From contig JABVXV010000021.1 of NCBI GenBank assembly GCA_013365325.1, positions 372,001-436,000 on the forward strand: DNA of 64,000 nucleotides, in the 5' to 3' direction. The notes below the pieces were generated by a model. That model was given only the letters and a program-made list of their open reading frames with translations. It searched no databases and had not been told where the DNA came from. Position numbers and translations under genes: made by a program. Below are positions 51,401-64,000 of this stretch, in pieces (position 1 is the stretch's first letter; each line of letters begins with the position of its first letter). This DNA comes from Dipetalonema caudispina. Lineage: Eukaryota > Nematoda > Chromadorea > Rhabditida > Onchocercidae.

Positions 51401-52057
51401 TTTTTTTAATTCTAGGATTTAGAGTTAACTTTCGGATTTGCAGGATAGCGCCTTCAAAGTTATTCGATCACTGATGGACTGTAATCCTGATAATTCAAAT
51501 GGAATATTTTTAATTCGCCCTAGTCAGTCCCAAGCAGGTCACTATGCACTGACTATATCAAATGAAAATCATATATTCAATTGTTTGATTGAATACAGGT
51601 GATATGTTAAGCAGTTTTTCTCGTAAATTTTTCCCTGTTTCTTTTTGCAAAAAGACAACAGACATTTCGAACACCATTTTCTAGTCGTATACTTCTAATC
51701 TAATCTTGTTCAAAGTCTTGCTACTTATTCGAGTGCTGCGAATAACACTGTCTCATCTCGTTGTGCACTACTAAAAGACTAATCTCTATGTACGAATACC
51801 ATAGTACTGGTGTAAATGGAGAGACTAGTGAGGTTTTGAAACAAAAATATTTCAATATTTTTTGTTTGAACTTTCGAAGTGTACTTTGCAGAGATTTAAA
51901 ACATCCAGAATCGTCAGGATATGCATTTCTCAATACGAAATTGTTTTTCTCCTCTTTAGTCGACTTTGTGCGATATTATAGCCATTGTTCGATGAAGGAA
52001 CACAATGCTCAGTTAGATACCAAACTTAAAATACCAGCCTTTAAAGGCACGTTGTGA
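48416..52057 (+). CDS. aap-1: PI3-kinase regulatory subunit (p85/AAP-1-like), 9 exons, 421 aa
   Basis: Exons: 48416-48511, 48721-48798, 49402-49590, 49695-49900, 50230-50301, 50908-51030, 51134-51314, 51444-51598, 51892-52057 (TGA). They total 1266 bases with no frame break. The N-terminal SH2 domain (about 17-113) has EWYWANASKEEV, the phosphotyrosine-binding motif FCVRDASTKGNYTLTLR (Arg42) and ends LLYPLRK. A helical, charged inter-SH2 coiled coil (about 122-315) corresponds to the p110-binding iSH2 region. The C-terminal SH2 domain (from about 316) has FLIRPSQ (Arg340) and HYALTIS. There is no SH3 or BH domain, a reduced layout like that of C. elegans AAP-1, the adaptor for the AGE-1 catalytic subunit in insulin-like signalling. 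Both SH2 arginines are intact. The ATG lies 4 bases after a TTTTCATCAG acceptor, a position typical of spliced-leader addition. Function as p110 adaptor is inferred from family. Confidence 0.92.
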
Positions 52058-53774
52058 CCAGAAAAAGAATTTTCCATCTGTTTGTGAAACTTCACTTTGT
52101 TGTGTTACGTTAATCAGATTGTTGTGTTACTTGAATCAGTTTTGTTGCGTTACTCATTTCTCTTGTGACTTATTGATGTTTATCTCCTAATCAGTGGGTC
52201 TCTCTTGATGGAAATATCTCCGTGTTTGATGATTATATGAGAGAGAGAGAGAGAACTGCTGTACTTTTCCAACACTGCCTCGTCTATTTTTTGCTAACTG
52301 TTTCACTGGTAGATATCCCGGATTTGTTTCAGAATGTTCTATTTTTAGCTTGAGCTTGCCTTCATACCTTTTTCTTATTGAATAACAAGGAAAAAATCTG
52401 TTTTTTTCTTGGCCGTTTTTCGGGGATTGTTTGTTTTTGAAATTTTAAATAACACGGTTTATTTGCAACAACCAATTGAAGTCTGTTTCGTGAAGCGGGT
52501 CGTTAAATTTTTTCATTTGCCACTTTACACCACTAAGATGCATCAGAATTGATACTGAACAAATTCTTGTTACCGTTTCTAGCTTCAGATTTCGTCATTA
52601 TGCTGAGATACCAGCAGCTCACTTAATCGTTCCCAAGTAAAGAAGTCGAAGAAGAGCTGCAGCAACAACAGCTCTTCGGTTAAGTTCTGATTGTTCCGCT
52701 ATCAATAATGTACATTAGCCGAGTGATTCTTTTCTGAAACTTTCAGTAAACCATAACTAAGTTGTATATCTGCATCATCTTCAATTGGGATTTAACCAAG
52801 TTGGTGAGGTTAATGATCCTGCGATTCATTCCAGCGCCCGCAACACCATTAATTTCTTCAAAATTGATGTCGCAATAGTCATCCAAGTCTAGTTTTCATA
52901 GCAGCACTTTTGTGATGTAGAACCTAAAGTTTATTGTTATACTTGGTGGAAATTTGTAAACTAAGCTTCATCCTGTTCGTGATTCTGTCTGGTCTAAGAA
53001 GCAATTGGTTGAAGTGTGCGATGTTCGAAGTGGGTAAATAAAAGTACATTTAGCAAATAAGACCAAGTAATGCATTACGGAAATGCCACACAGTGTCAGG
53101 AAATGACGAGCAGGTCATCCTGCTTTGATCGATGAATCTTGCGTTTCGCGTAGCACTCAATTAGTCCAATTACATGGTTAAGCAAAATGGTATCAACTTT
53201 TTCAAAGAGGTCATGAAACGGGAGATTCAACACGATTTGTTATGGAATTAAATGTGCTTTGTATATCAGTTCCGTTGCTGAACTGATGTGGTACTTCTAT
53301 GTAATTCATAAATCACGAACAGTCTAACCCGCTGTAGTGAATAGAATTTTCTGGTAAGCCCTGATCTCTTTAATGAGATAGAATGATGGCTTTTTTGTTT
53401 CAGTTCTGTGATATTTTTATCTGTTGCCAACAGTCCATTTACTTCATTTATGTGCCACCCAATGTATCTTATTCTGGTTTACCATTTGAATCTTGTCACC
53501 AGCGAGACCGACTTTGATTTTGGAATTTTAAATACCTGTATAATTTGTTAATTGTTGTGCATGAAATGGTACACTGAAGTAAAGTTTTCACTTCTTTTTG
53601 TTCCACTTCTATTGAAATAGTTGGCATTTCAACGATGTAAGATATGGAAATTGTTACAATAATATTGAATTTCGATGAGGAAATATATAAAACTGATAAA
53701 GCAGGAAAAGAATAATGCCATAAAAGTAAGAAAATGTATTCGAACTACAAGGAGAAACTACAATAACAGAACTG
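52058..53774. other. Convergent intergenic/3'-UTR region
   Basis: Lies between the stop codons of the PI3K adaptor (+) and the GPCR (-). It includes a short GA repeat at 52239-52254. No additional exon or RNA gene seen. Poly-A sites for both genes should lie here. Confidence 0.55.
52239..52254 (+). repeat. (GA)8 microsatellite
   Basis: Pure GA dinucleotide run in the 3' flank of the PI3K adaptor gene. Confidence 0.85.
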
Positions 53775-56700
53775 CTATATGAGTATTTCTAGTTGAGCTG
53801 CTTTCGGAACATGGTTGATGGTTTCTTTTCTGGATAATTGCTTAACATGTCCAGGATGTTGATGTCTTCGGTAATTACAACTAGGATGCTGATAATGTCG
53901 ATGGTGATGCTGATTACAATTAGTTGAATTTTCATTTGCGATAACAATTGTTGTTGAATTACTTTTGCTACTCGTTCCACTATTATTACTACCGTTATTG
54001 CTTTTACTACTACTGCCGTATTTACTGGTACACAGATTTATATTTCTAATTGTTGCGAGAGTAGTTTTAGTGGCTGTTGTTGTTATTTTTTTTGCGGTTG
54101 CTTTAGAGGATTTTGTATTCGTTTGAGCGGTTGATTTTGCATTTGTTTTGAAAATATATCGTCTAAGAGTACGACGGAATGCTAGTGAAAATGTCACATA
54201 AATGACAAAGTTACATGATGAATTAAAGACAACAAGGACATTGGATGCGTCCACAACGTAGTTGATATAAGATCCCAGTAATTCACCAAGGCGAACTTCG
54301 AATACATTTAATAGGAGTGCTGCTACATTGCAAGCAATAAATAATAGTACCACTAATACCTTAATTAAAATTGCTGATTTAGCAAGGAGTTCTTGATTGT
54401 TCAAAAACTTACTTGCCAAAATATTAATTGTAATGTTTTCTTGATTTCAAATTCCCAATTTTGGTAATTATTACGCAGCAATTTTCTCAATATTTTCGAT
54501 TAACGATTAACAAAAAAAGAAATTCAAAAGGAATTTGAAATTGAATATTTCCTTCTGGAGGATATGATGTCACCGGAATTAATTTGATCTGAACCATAAC
54601 GAAATTTCGGATTAATTTGGGATAAGTCAAATTTAAAAGAGTTGATTCTGGTTGAAATTTGAGTACAGCCGTATTAATCAATATTCGCTGGCCAGCAATC
54701 TTTGTAGAGATAAATAGATGATAAAACTAACCAAAGCAATGGTATCACCGGAACCACCACCACCTTTCTTGAGGATAACCGATACGCCAATAATGCATAA
54801 CGTTAGAATTACTAATATAACGAGAGGGCCCATGGCGAGAAATATCGAGTACATATATTTGTAATAAATGAGCTTGTAACTGAAATTTGCATCCAAAAAT
54901 AATGAAATTGGACTAAAAATTCAGATTCTACAAATCCTCCCACACATTAAATATTGGGTGAAAAATAAGAAATCTTCCTTTGAATTATTAAATTGAAAAG
55001 AGGCGATGAATTTGAAACGTTAAATTCGTGATAAATTAGCAGTAAAAGGCCATTTTCAGTCAACCAATCAACAGCCTACCCTTAAGAATCCAACTTTATT
55101 AGTTATTCAATTATAAATTATTGTAAAATTCAAATGCCAAACATCAGAGAATGTAAATGTTGCTATCTGACATTATTAAAGTCAAAATTTTAATAATCGT
55201 TACCTCGGTAGAAACCTGAATGGATCAGGGCAAACTTCAAGTGAACGACTTTCGAAACGAGTGTGCCAACACTCTAAAACAACTGTTTCAAGACAATGTG
55301 GCACATTGTATAAAATACTGAATACCACAATAAATAGTACCATACATTTGACGAAAAACTCCCGAGAGACAATTTTCCGACAACTATCCGTTAGACACAC
55401 CTGCAAATTATTTGAAGATTCAAGCAATATTTTCGTGATATCGCATAATGTTTTTAAATAAAACATTTTTGTTTCATATTGAATTAATTTTGGAAAGAAA
55501 TTGTCAAGGTTTACACAGAATCTTTAATTTACAGGTGCGAATAAAGTCCAGAGGTGAGCTCAGGAATTTCAATTAAATGCTGGTAATAATTTAAATATAT
55601 TTTAAAATGAAGGGATAGTATTATTTTAAATGATTGTAAGCTATGGCAAAATTCTGGTTATAAAGTAAAAAAAAAAAGTAATAATGGGAAAACTGATAAT
55701 TCAAGTGAGTTGCAAAACAAGAGAATTATTTCTTGCAAAAAGCAAAACTGATTCTATGGATGTTGCAGATTATGGAAAAATTTTACATTCAGAGTGTGGA
55801 GAAGATCCATCACAAGAAATAGTTGATAAGATTACTGAAGAGTTTGGGCTATAATAAGTCTAAGGAGAAGTGGAGGATTTCGATAAGATGAAAAATTTTA
55901 ATAAAAATGATTTATAGTACATTGTTGTTAAAAAATTTCAAAACTATACAAATAACTTCACTTAAGAATAGTTTGCATTATTTCTAAGACTACAACAATA
56001 AAAGCGAGAATAATCATATCGGGAGAGAGATATTAGGATAAAAAGAAAGAGGTAAAAGGATGGGATAAAGTGGAAATGGGGTCAAAAAACTACCCCATAT
56101 CACAAAGCAAGTGGTTATACTCTTAGTATAGATAAAAATCATTTTTGAAAACTGAAACTATAAGTGAATCTAATGAGAATTCATTTGCTTGTAAATGACC
56201 GAAATTCTTGCTTACTTGAACGAAGCAATCAGCAGCAGCCATTAGTGTGAAATAAACAGAGCATGTTTGAGCGGTCATACCGGCTGGATAAACGATCGGT
56301 GAAAATGCACCAAAAATTAAGGATATATGTAACGAGTAACGCCTGATAATATCAAAACAGAATAAAAATATTGCTGTACATATTACTGCGCAATCGCTAC
56401 ATCCAAGTGCGCATAAGTATAAATTAGTTGATGAACGCATTTCTGAAACATTTGTTTTATATTTTATTGCTGGCAAGGTAAGAAAACTTAGTCAATTATT
56501 CAATTTTAAATTAGTTGCAAAGTATAAATTTCAAATTTCAACAGCAAGTTACAGCAAAAAGTTTGCAGGCCAATATTTCCTCTCTTTGATGTTAACTTTT
56601 TTTTGCGGTTATACTCATTCATAACTGATTTGTGTTGCCTTATGTATTACTTGCATCCTGACTTGTTTGGTAGAAAAATCTCTGGCTCAAATGTAGCAGA

Positions 56701-57066
56701 AAAACTGAGAAAAATGCTTGAAGCATCGGCAACATATTGGTAATTAGCTGGGCCAAATATTTCTCAAGTAGCGATACCTGGTCGACAATAAATGAAAGCA
56801 CTTATTCCGTTACCAAGCAGACCGCAGAAACCGATTAATGGAAGGATGAAACCGATGAGCACCAGATTATAAATAATGTAAGTTGAATCAGATGCAAGTA
56901 TTTGACACATTTCACAATGTGGTAAACATTCCGAAAAGTTTGGCCACGCAATAATGCGCTGAGAATAAAGTAACTGAAGTCGTGTAAATGTTTCGTTTGA
57001 TTGCGAACAATCAGTAGGAAATACCGCATCTGGCTCAGGTTCCAAGTAATTCCCTGCTTCATCCAT
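53775..57066 (-). CDS. FMRFamide-receptor-like rhodopsin-family GPCR, 5 exons, 497 aa
   Basis: Exons: 57066-56778, 56442-56216, 55400-55204, 54879-54732, 54407-53775. The acceptor of the last exon is weak; the others are clear. Seven hydrophobic segments are visible: TM1 near 73-94 (with GLLGN, the conserved TM1 Asn), TM2 near 103-125, TM3 near 148-172, TM4 near 186-210, TM5 near 245-270, TM6 near 297-325 and TM7 near 335-361. TM6 CNVAALLLNVFEV and TM7 SNVLVVFNSSCNFVIYV match the invertebrate FMRFamide peptide receptor group, in which NSS.NF.IY replaces NPxxY. The extracellular N-terminus has NETF and NFSE glycosylation sites and several cysteines. The TM3 end reads AAADCFVQV, so the Arg of the DRY motif is absent. 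The tail (about 362-497) is low-complexity Thr/Ser/Asn, then His-rich. The ATG follows an AATTTCAG acceptor by 11 bases. Ligand unknown; a FLP-type peptide is inferred. Confidence 0.85.
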
Positions 57067-60000
57067 TGTTCATTAGTCTGAAATTAATTGATTAATTAAT
57101 TCCTTTTCCATAATTAGCTTACTCATACTAAAAATATTAAGGTAATTAAGGGATCGTCGAACAAGAAAAACCAATAAGCAAATTTATGTTTAATTCTCCC
57201 TGAAATCATTTACATAATTGGGAAAATAACAGTTATCTAATTAACTTTTCACCGTAAAAAGCAAGAAATATATATCATCAAAGGTATAAATAAAAGTTTT
57301 GATATTGCTATTAATAATAAATTTATGTATATAAAAAAAGTAATCATAATGATTCAAAGGAATTATTACTACTGCATGTATTAAATAATCAAGATTTCTG
57401 ATCTTTCTTTATCAAAATTAAAAAAAAAGCGTTTCCTTACGAGTTGTTGGGAATAAAAACTTTCATGTACAGGGAAACCTGTCTAGCAAACTGTAACAGT
57501 TGCTTTGAAATAGATGAATCAAAAAGTTATTGCTCCATTACTTCAGCATTGAATTGAAAAGTTGAATCAAATTTCACAAATATCTTATTTTACTTTGTTT
57601 GAATATGAATTGTTTGTAAATCTAAAATGATTTAAACAAAAAAAAAAAACGAATGGTTGGAATTATGCTTTTTACCCAAAGTGAAAAAAAAAACAAGCCT
57701 TATTTTTAAGATATCATTTGCAGATACTAGCACCCTCAAAGTTGCTTCATGTTAACATTAAAACAATACTTTTTGTTAGCAGTAGCTTTTCTCATTCGGA
57801 AAACTAATTTTACCAAATTTTAAAATCAGTCACAAAATTGAGCTTCGGTTATTCGTCATTTTTCTAAAAATATTTACAATTCAATTAAAAATTTCAACCC
57901 TCCTTTTAACAGCATAAATTAATTTCTCATAAATTTTTATTTTTGCTGTAAGAGGAAGATCATTTTTTTCACCACCTGAAATGCTTAAATTATAATCTAA
58001 TATCTCATACACCCAAACTAATATTTAATCCTTTGAAGTTGAATCATAAAAGATCACACTAAGTGTTGCCAATAATCATGTTTTATGTGTCGCAAATTGA
58101 ATATAGAAAAAAACACCTTTATAAATAGAAACTTCTAAACTATCCTTCACTACCATTCTATGAACTATATTTTAAAAAAAGTTTGAGATTGTAAGGAAGT
58201 TTAGAAATGTTTATAGCAATCTAACCTTTGATAATTTTGTACTTTTTTTAGACCGGTGATCAAGCTTTTCGGGCACTTTTTGAGCTTTTCTTTTAACTTG
58301 AAAAATGAATATGTATGTTTGAGAATTTGAACTAACGTGTAACTTCAATTCAGATTCTCAAATTTCACTTTTTTTTGATGAAGGGTGTCAAAATTCGTGA
58401 AACTTTATACCTTTTAGATCATTTTGGGTTATTTTTTTGGTGGAGATAAGGGAGAAGAGGGAGAGTTTGAACAAGACATTCAAATTGTTAGTCTCATTTC
58501 TAAGCATCCAACTTCCATGTGATGGAAAAATTAGTTAACATTTTTTCCAATTTTTTCTTATGAATTGTTTGCAATAGGAAAATTTCAGCATTTGTGGTCG
58601 ATTAGCTTTGCTCAAGAATCCGGCCTTCTTCGTAAAGTTGAGTGATGAAAGAATATAAATAATAATTTAGCATCTGCAAAAATTTTAAATTAGTTGAGCA
58701 GGTCTCAGTCATTACGCTGTCTCAAAGTGGAAAAATTTTGTATTATCAAGAATGCAAAGACTATTCTGCCCTATGTCATACTACATCTTTTCAGGAAATA
58801 TGCCGGAATTGCCAAATAGCAAAATACATAAAGGGGGTAACGATAGTAACCGTCAAATGTTTTCATTTTATCTGTCACTTGACTAGGCCATTTGTTATTA
58901 ATTTTATAAATTGATCAATTTTTAAACTACTTTATTTAATAAATCTAAAATAATTTAAATTAATGAGACTGCATATGATTAATTAAACATTCCTAAAGCA
59001 AAGTTATATATCAAATAAGCGGTAAGCAGTAATAATGGAAATCTAATTCTAGCACCTTTCATGTTCAGTCCAGAAATTAAGAGAAATGAACTATTCGGTG
59101 GATAAAACAACAATGGATGGATTTTTGCACTATGTTTATTATATTTTTTCGCTGCACAATTATCAGTTTTTCATCACTCAAAATTTACAATAAATATTGT
59201 CTATAAGTAAAATCGGAGAGAAATTATTTGAAGAAATATTGCTTTCTACTCTGACAAATGAACATTAATTTCCCGTAAGATATCATTGAATATATGAATT
59301 ATAGCAAATTTATATATATAAATAACAATTTTCCTTGTTCTTGTTGTTTCAACTAATTGAACAAATAATGGTAAATTATATTAACTCATAAAAACAAGGA
59401 AAAAAACTGGAATGAGAAGAGTGAAAGGAAGTAAAGTTGAACTTCATAATTTTTTTTTTCATTGACTTAATTAACACTGTATCCTTTATGGATTATGTTG
59501 TAGTCTTGATTATCAAAATATTCCTCATGATAACTTGTCACTTACAAGTAATTATAATTGCAAACATGAAAGCAAAAATAACTATGTGGTAATGATTACG
59601 TTTGAAATTCAAAAAACTCGGAAGTCTCAACTTAATAATTCTTGAACTTCTGAAATTTTATTAGTCATATAAAATTTGGATATCAATATTTTACATCAAT
59701 GGCTCCAAAAGAATTAAAAAGTCCTATTAAAAAAACAGTTCTTAACTCTAATTTTTTTGTTTTGCATGCTAAAATGGTGATCAACGGGTTTTCTTTCTCA
59801 TTCTTTTTTCGTTTTATCTAAGTTTTCTTAGTCTCAACAATTTCAGTTCCAATACTTTCGTTAGTTCTTACCTAAATTTTAAATTGAATTTTTTATATTT
59901 TAAAACCTATTTTTTTTCCTATCATTAGAAGCTAGAAGGATATCCTTTTGGATCTTCAATTGAGTTCACTCACTTCCGTCTCAGGTAATATCAAAATTTA

Positions 60001-63000
60001 AGGTAGAGATTATAAAATGAACCATTGAATATAACTCAAAATCTGCTGAGAAACAATATGCAATACAAAGGATTCTATTGATTGTTTCATTTCATACCTA
60101 TTGGTATTGAATAACTTAGAAAATAACAGTTTAGTGTAAGTTTCAAAATTCGATGATCCCAATTAAACAAATATTTAGTAGAAAGAATCGATAACATACT
60201 TCGGATGTGTATTGGATTATCGTGATGACTTACTGACTTATATGAGCCGTTTCCTTAATTAGTGGTAGCTTCATTCAGAGCTCCACCCATCGTTGAGATA
60301 AATCTATCGTTGGGATAATAAAAAAAAATTTCCTGCTGTCATGGATATGTTCATTATTGAGTAATGAAATTTGAACTGGATCCTCAGAAATCTCAAACCG
60401 CAATACTTTTAAGCGAGTGATGGTCAATAGTGTTGATAAAGAAAGACTACAATTATTAGTATATTCATTTGAATTTCGAATCTGCAATTCAGAATCCAAG
60501 CGCATCAAGTTGTACGGGCGTATTTAAAAAAAAAAAGTTACAAAATTTGATGAGTTAAAAATAGAAATTATAACTTCGTTGGGAAAATTTTTTTTTTTCG
60601 CATAGGACAAATCTGCGGTCAGAAAGTTAGAATTTTGGGTAATATGTCTATTTCGGAGAAAAAAAGTTTTGGAAAATTTGATGAGATATTTTGTCGTTAC
60701 AAGTTACAGTAGGTTTTGATAGCAATTGACGTAACTCATTATTGGACATAAAAAGTGGCATTTATCATTAACAGCCAATAATTGTCCAGACAATTTCCAT
60801 TAATTTCTAAGTTCTTCGTGAGGAAGTGTATGTGTAGTGCATCCTATCCTTATCAACTTCACTATTCGATATCTCTCGCATTTTCATGACAAATAATACA
60901 AAATATTTTAAAAACTTTGATCCCAATTTTCACTTTATTTTCGTACCTGTTTAAATTGCTAAAATGAGGTGTTCAGCAAAGAAGTCATTTTTAGAAAAAA
61001 AGTCAAATAACTATAATTTAGCTTTTTAAATCATGATTGGAAATTTACGCTAATTCTACATATTAATATTAAAAAAGAGCAGAAATTAAAAACAAAACAA
61101 AAAAAAAATTGATTATTGTTAGTTTAATTACATTCTGAAAGGAGAGTTAACACTAAAATATTGCGAACAATGTTCAACAATGATTTGCTTTTTCTGATTT
61201 AAATTATGTTAGTTCTATGAAAGCTCATAATTTCTGAACGACTTGAAAATGCAGTGGGAAAAGCACAAACCTTAATTATCTGGAGCTGAATTTCTTTTAT
61301 ATTTTTGTGGAACATTTTGCCCTCCTAAGCTGTAATTCTGGTAAGCATACGACAGAGAAATCTATTAACTTTCTATAAAAAACAAAAGTGCATATGGGAA
61401 AATGAGAAGGATACGGAAGATTTCATACAAAGTAAATAAGGGAATGATAAGCTTCAGTGAATTGAACGGAAACCATTAATTCATTATTGGTGATTATTCT
61501 GATAAACGTGATAGTACTAATATAGCTGTCTCTTTGGAATGTTAAGGACGTATAACCTTCCTGAATCCTTTCAATCCTAGTACACTTTCAATCTCTAAAT
61601 TTTACTCATAAATGGAATAAGAATTTTAACAATGGAACAAGTAGTATTGAGTTTTGCGTTCTTGCAATGGCGAAAGTTTGTCAGAGCAATAATTTTAATT
61701 GGTTAAAATTAGGGGGTGTACCATTTTAAGCTGGCAAGAAACTGTAGCAGCGATATAGTCAATTTAGAATCATTATAAAATTTTTTAGAAGTAACTCTTG
61801 TAGGATTGAAAATAGTCTGAATTTTCGGTTCTATACTTTTCCATAATGGAAGCATTTTGAGTGAGAATGAAAGTCGAAAAGGAACACAATAGTTCTATTC
61901 TTCATATTTCGGAGAGTCTATTATAACTTTTTCTTAATTATTACAATCGTAATAACTTGAAACTTGGCGAGTGACATATACGCATTTCAACTTGTTAAAA
62001 CTTCATGGATTTTTTTTGGAAAAATACAATTTGAAAGTCAAAGAGTGAACCAAGAAGAATCATATCCCGCTGTTATAAAGCTAATGAATTTAATAGCAAT
62101 TCTAAAGATAGAAATCCGATTCTGGTCAGCTGTCCACACATCTTTAATATGCTTATTTCTAAGAAATTTTGGCCAAAACTAATTAGGACACTTGCAAAAT
62201 ACTACTTCATGATAGATGCATACATCGAATAGTTGTTCAAATTGTTAAGCGTCAGACTATAAACCTTCGAATGCCTACATTCTACGAATAATTTCATGCA
62301 AGCCACATGCAGCATGCATAAATTGTTAACACAACATAATCTTATTGCTGCTAAATGCAGTAAAGAGTGAAATGTATAAGCTTCCGTCATATTTTCCTCA
62401 TTTCAGTGGCTCAAACTCATCTCGATTTTCTGCACTATTTTAAATTGATTAATGTTTCGCCTGAATTTTGTTGGTTGCTTAATTTCCTGTTGTTTCTGAA
62501 ATGGAGTGGAAGGAATTTAAAGCGAAGAAAGTAATTCGATTAATTTCACGAGTAAATTTATTTAAACAATTTCTTTTTCTTTTTTTTAACTTGAAATATT
62601 GTTGTTTAGCATTAGTCAGTCCATGAGGACGCAAAAATTTCTTCTTATCAGAGAGGAACAAAAATTACTTACAGCGTTTAAATTGATGCTAACAAAAGCA
62701 AAGCTTATTAGCATCAATTGAAAATGGAAATTTTTGGCGCTTTTTGCTACGATCTGTTCTTTCAAAAAACATTTAAATGTATTTATTGCTTTAAAAAACG
62801 TTTTGTTGATGAGGAATCAAAAAAATACTTTCAGATATGTTACCAAAAAATTAAATTTGTTTAACAATGAAATAAAGGTCTCAGTTATTTTTGAGTCTAT
62901 TGTTGCTGCAATTTGAAAATCGCTTCTCCAATCGCTTCAAAAGCTAATACTGCTATTGAATCATCTTAGCTTTTTCTTACAAATGAAAATATTAATTGAA

Positions 63001-64000
63001 CTTCCGGATTACCAGAAATAACAATTTTTTTGAAATCGTAATTTTTTTTTTTTTTTGCAAAATACGCTATAGTAAAATGCATTCCGAACAGGTCAGAGTT
63101 CAACCTTATTTTTGAATGGCATTGCTGGTGTCATGCAAATATATGCATCTTTCATAATTTATTATGTATAACATACCGTTTGCTATGAGTCGCTTCATTG
63201 TTCGATTTCGAAATATTATGTAATTTCAAGTCTCTTCCTCAGGACTGAATTGAAGAGGTAACTAATTCTTCTTATTCATTCTTTTTCTTTTAATTTTTTA
63301 TGTAAAATTATTGTTTGTCAAAAATTTCACAAAGTATGCTTTTATTGCCCCAAAGATAACTTCAATAATTTCAAGTATTATAAAGAAAATAAACATATTT
63401 CCCACCATGAAGTGAGTGTTGGAAAAATTAAATAAAAAACATGGACTTTAACTTCACTTCAATATTGGAATGAAAGTTTGACTAACCATTTGCTCACATT
63501 TTACTTCATTAACCTTCTCCCGAATAGTTCCAAAATTCCTAGCTGGATTTCATAAGATTGCAACTGTAATGAATTCTTCTCGCAAAGTCTTGAATGGAGG
63601 AAAGTTTTTCTGGAACCCACAAATAAGTTTGCTAATAAAAATGGGGTTTTAAAAGTTCTCGAATTATAATGATATAAGGTTACCTCTAAGATTTATTTAT
63701 AAAATTTCGAGTAAATTCTGGAATTACAAAATTTCTGGGACATTAATTTAACTATTAATTAGCATTTGCTTATGATATTCATTTAGGAGGAAATGAAACG
63801 AGCAGTAAAGATATCAAAACTCCATGTCGGGATTGAATAACTTGTTCGATATTTAAAATCTCTACCCAGTTCACTCATCAAGAATTTCTCAACATAATAT
63901 TACTTAAATGATGTTCATATCAGCATAAATCAATGTGATATTTAGGAATATCCTCCTCACTTACGTCGACTGTTCGTAAATGACTCTTCACACAATTAAT
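57067..64000. other. Intergenic DNA without a supported gene
   Basis: About 6.9 kb upstream of the GPCR, presumably including its promoter near 57.1 kb. Strongly AT-rich with many A/T runs, and a 12-bp inverted repeat at 62681-62719. Frames of 60-77 codons show no family features and no fitting splice sites. Confidence 0.5.
62681..62719 (+). repeat. 12-bp perfect inverted repeat
   Basis: Arms 62681-62692 and 62708-62719 (AATTGATGCTAA and its complement) with a 15-base loop. No flanking terminal repeats or gene, so function is unlikely to be inferable from sequence alone. Confidence 0.6.

Overview
The window is AT-rich eukaryotic DNA from a nematode, most likely a clade III (filarial or spirurid) worm. 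The signs are small exons, introns ending in TTTCAG/TTTTAG, proteins with clear nematode and animal counterparts, and a decayed BEL/Pao-type retroelement. Species assignment is inference. There are no bacterial genes, operons with ribosome binding sites, CRISPR arrays or recognisable tRNA/rRNA genes. I rebuilt the coding genes by joining open segments across GT-AG (once GC-AG) introns and requiring every junction to keep reading frame. All full models close without a frame break.

Layout, left to right. (1) 2-415 (+): last two exons of a MAM-domain gene whose start lies outside the window. (2) 6149-12453 (+): an 11-exon secreted protein with two MAM domains, a tandem paralogue of gene 1. (3) 19107-14675 (-): a complete 12-exon cytosolic 5'-nucleotidase II (cN-II/NT5C2 family, 549 aa). 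One intron holds an unexplained 32-bp hairpin. (4) 19.1-29.7 kb: mostly empty, with a decayed BEL/Pao-like gag/protease remnant at about 22.7-23.7 kb. (5) 35688-29706 (-): a 17-exon SIK/KIN-29-type AMPK-related kinase, about 821 aa. (6) 35.7-48.4 kb: a long stretch with no gene I can support, apart from one degenerate coding-like block and simple repeats. (7) 48416-52057 (+): a complete 9-exon PI3-kinase regulatory (p85/AAP-1-like) subunit, 421 aa. (8) 57066-53775 (-): a complete 5-exon FMRFamide-receptor-like GPCR, 497 aa, convergent with gene 7. (9) 57.1-64 kb: no supported gene.

The genes look like independent single-copy transcription units rather than one system. KIN-29/SIK, a PI3K adaptor and a peptide GPCR all belong to nutrient or neuroendocrine signalling in nematodes, but I see no sequence evidence that they are co-regulated. 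The most unusual structure is the intronic hairpin at 17787-17860. Its mismatches become mostly G-U wobbles when transcribed with the host gene, as expected for a small-RNA precursor. I did not find a clearly novel multi-gene system.
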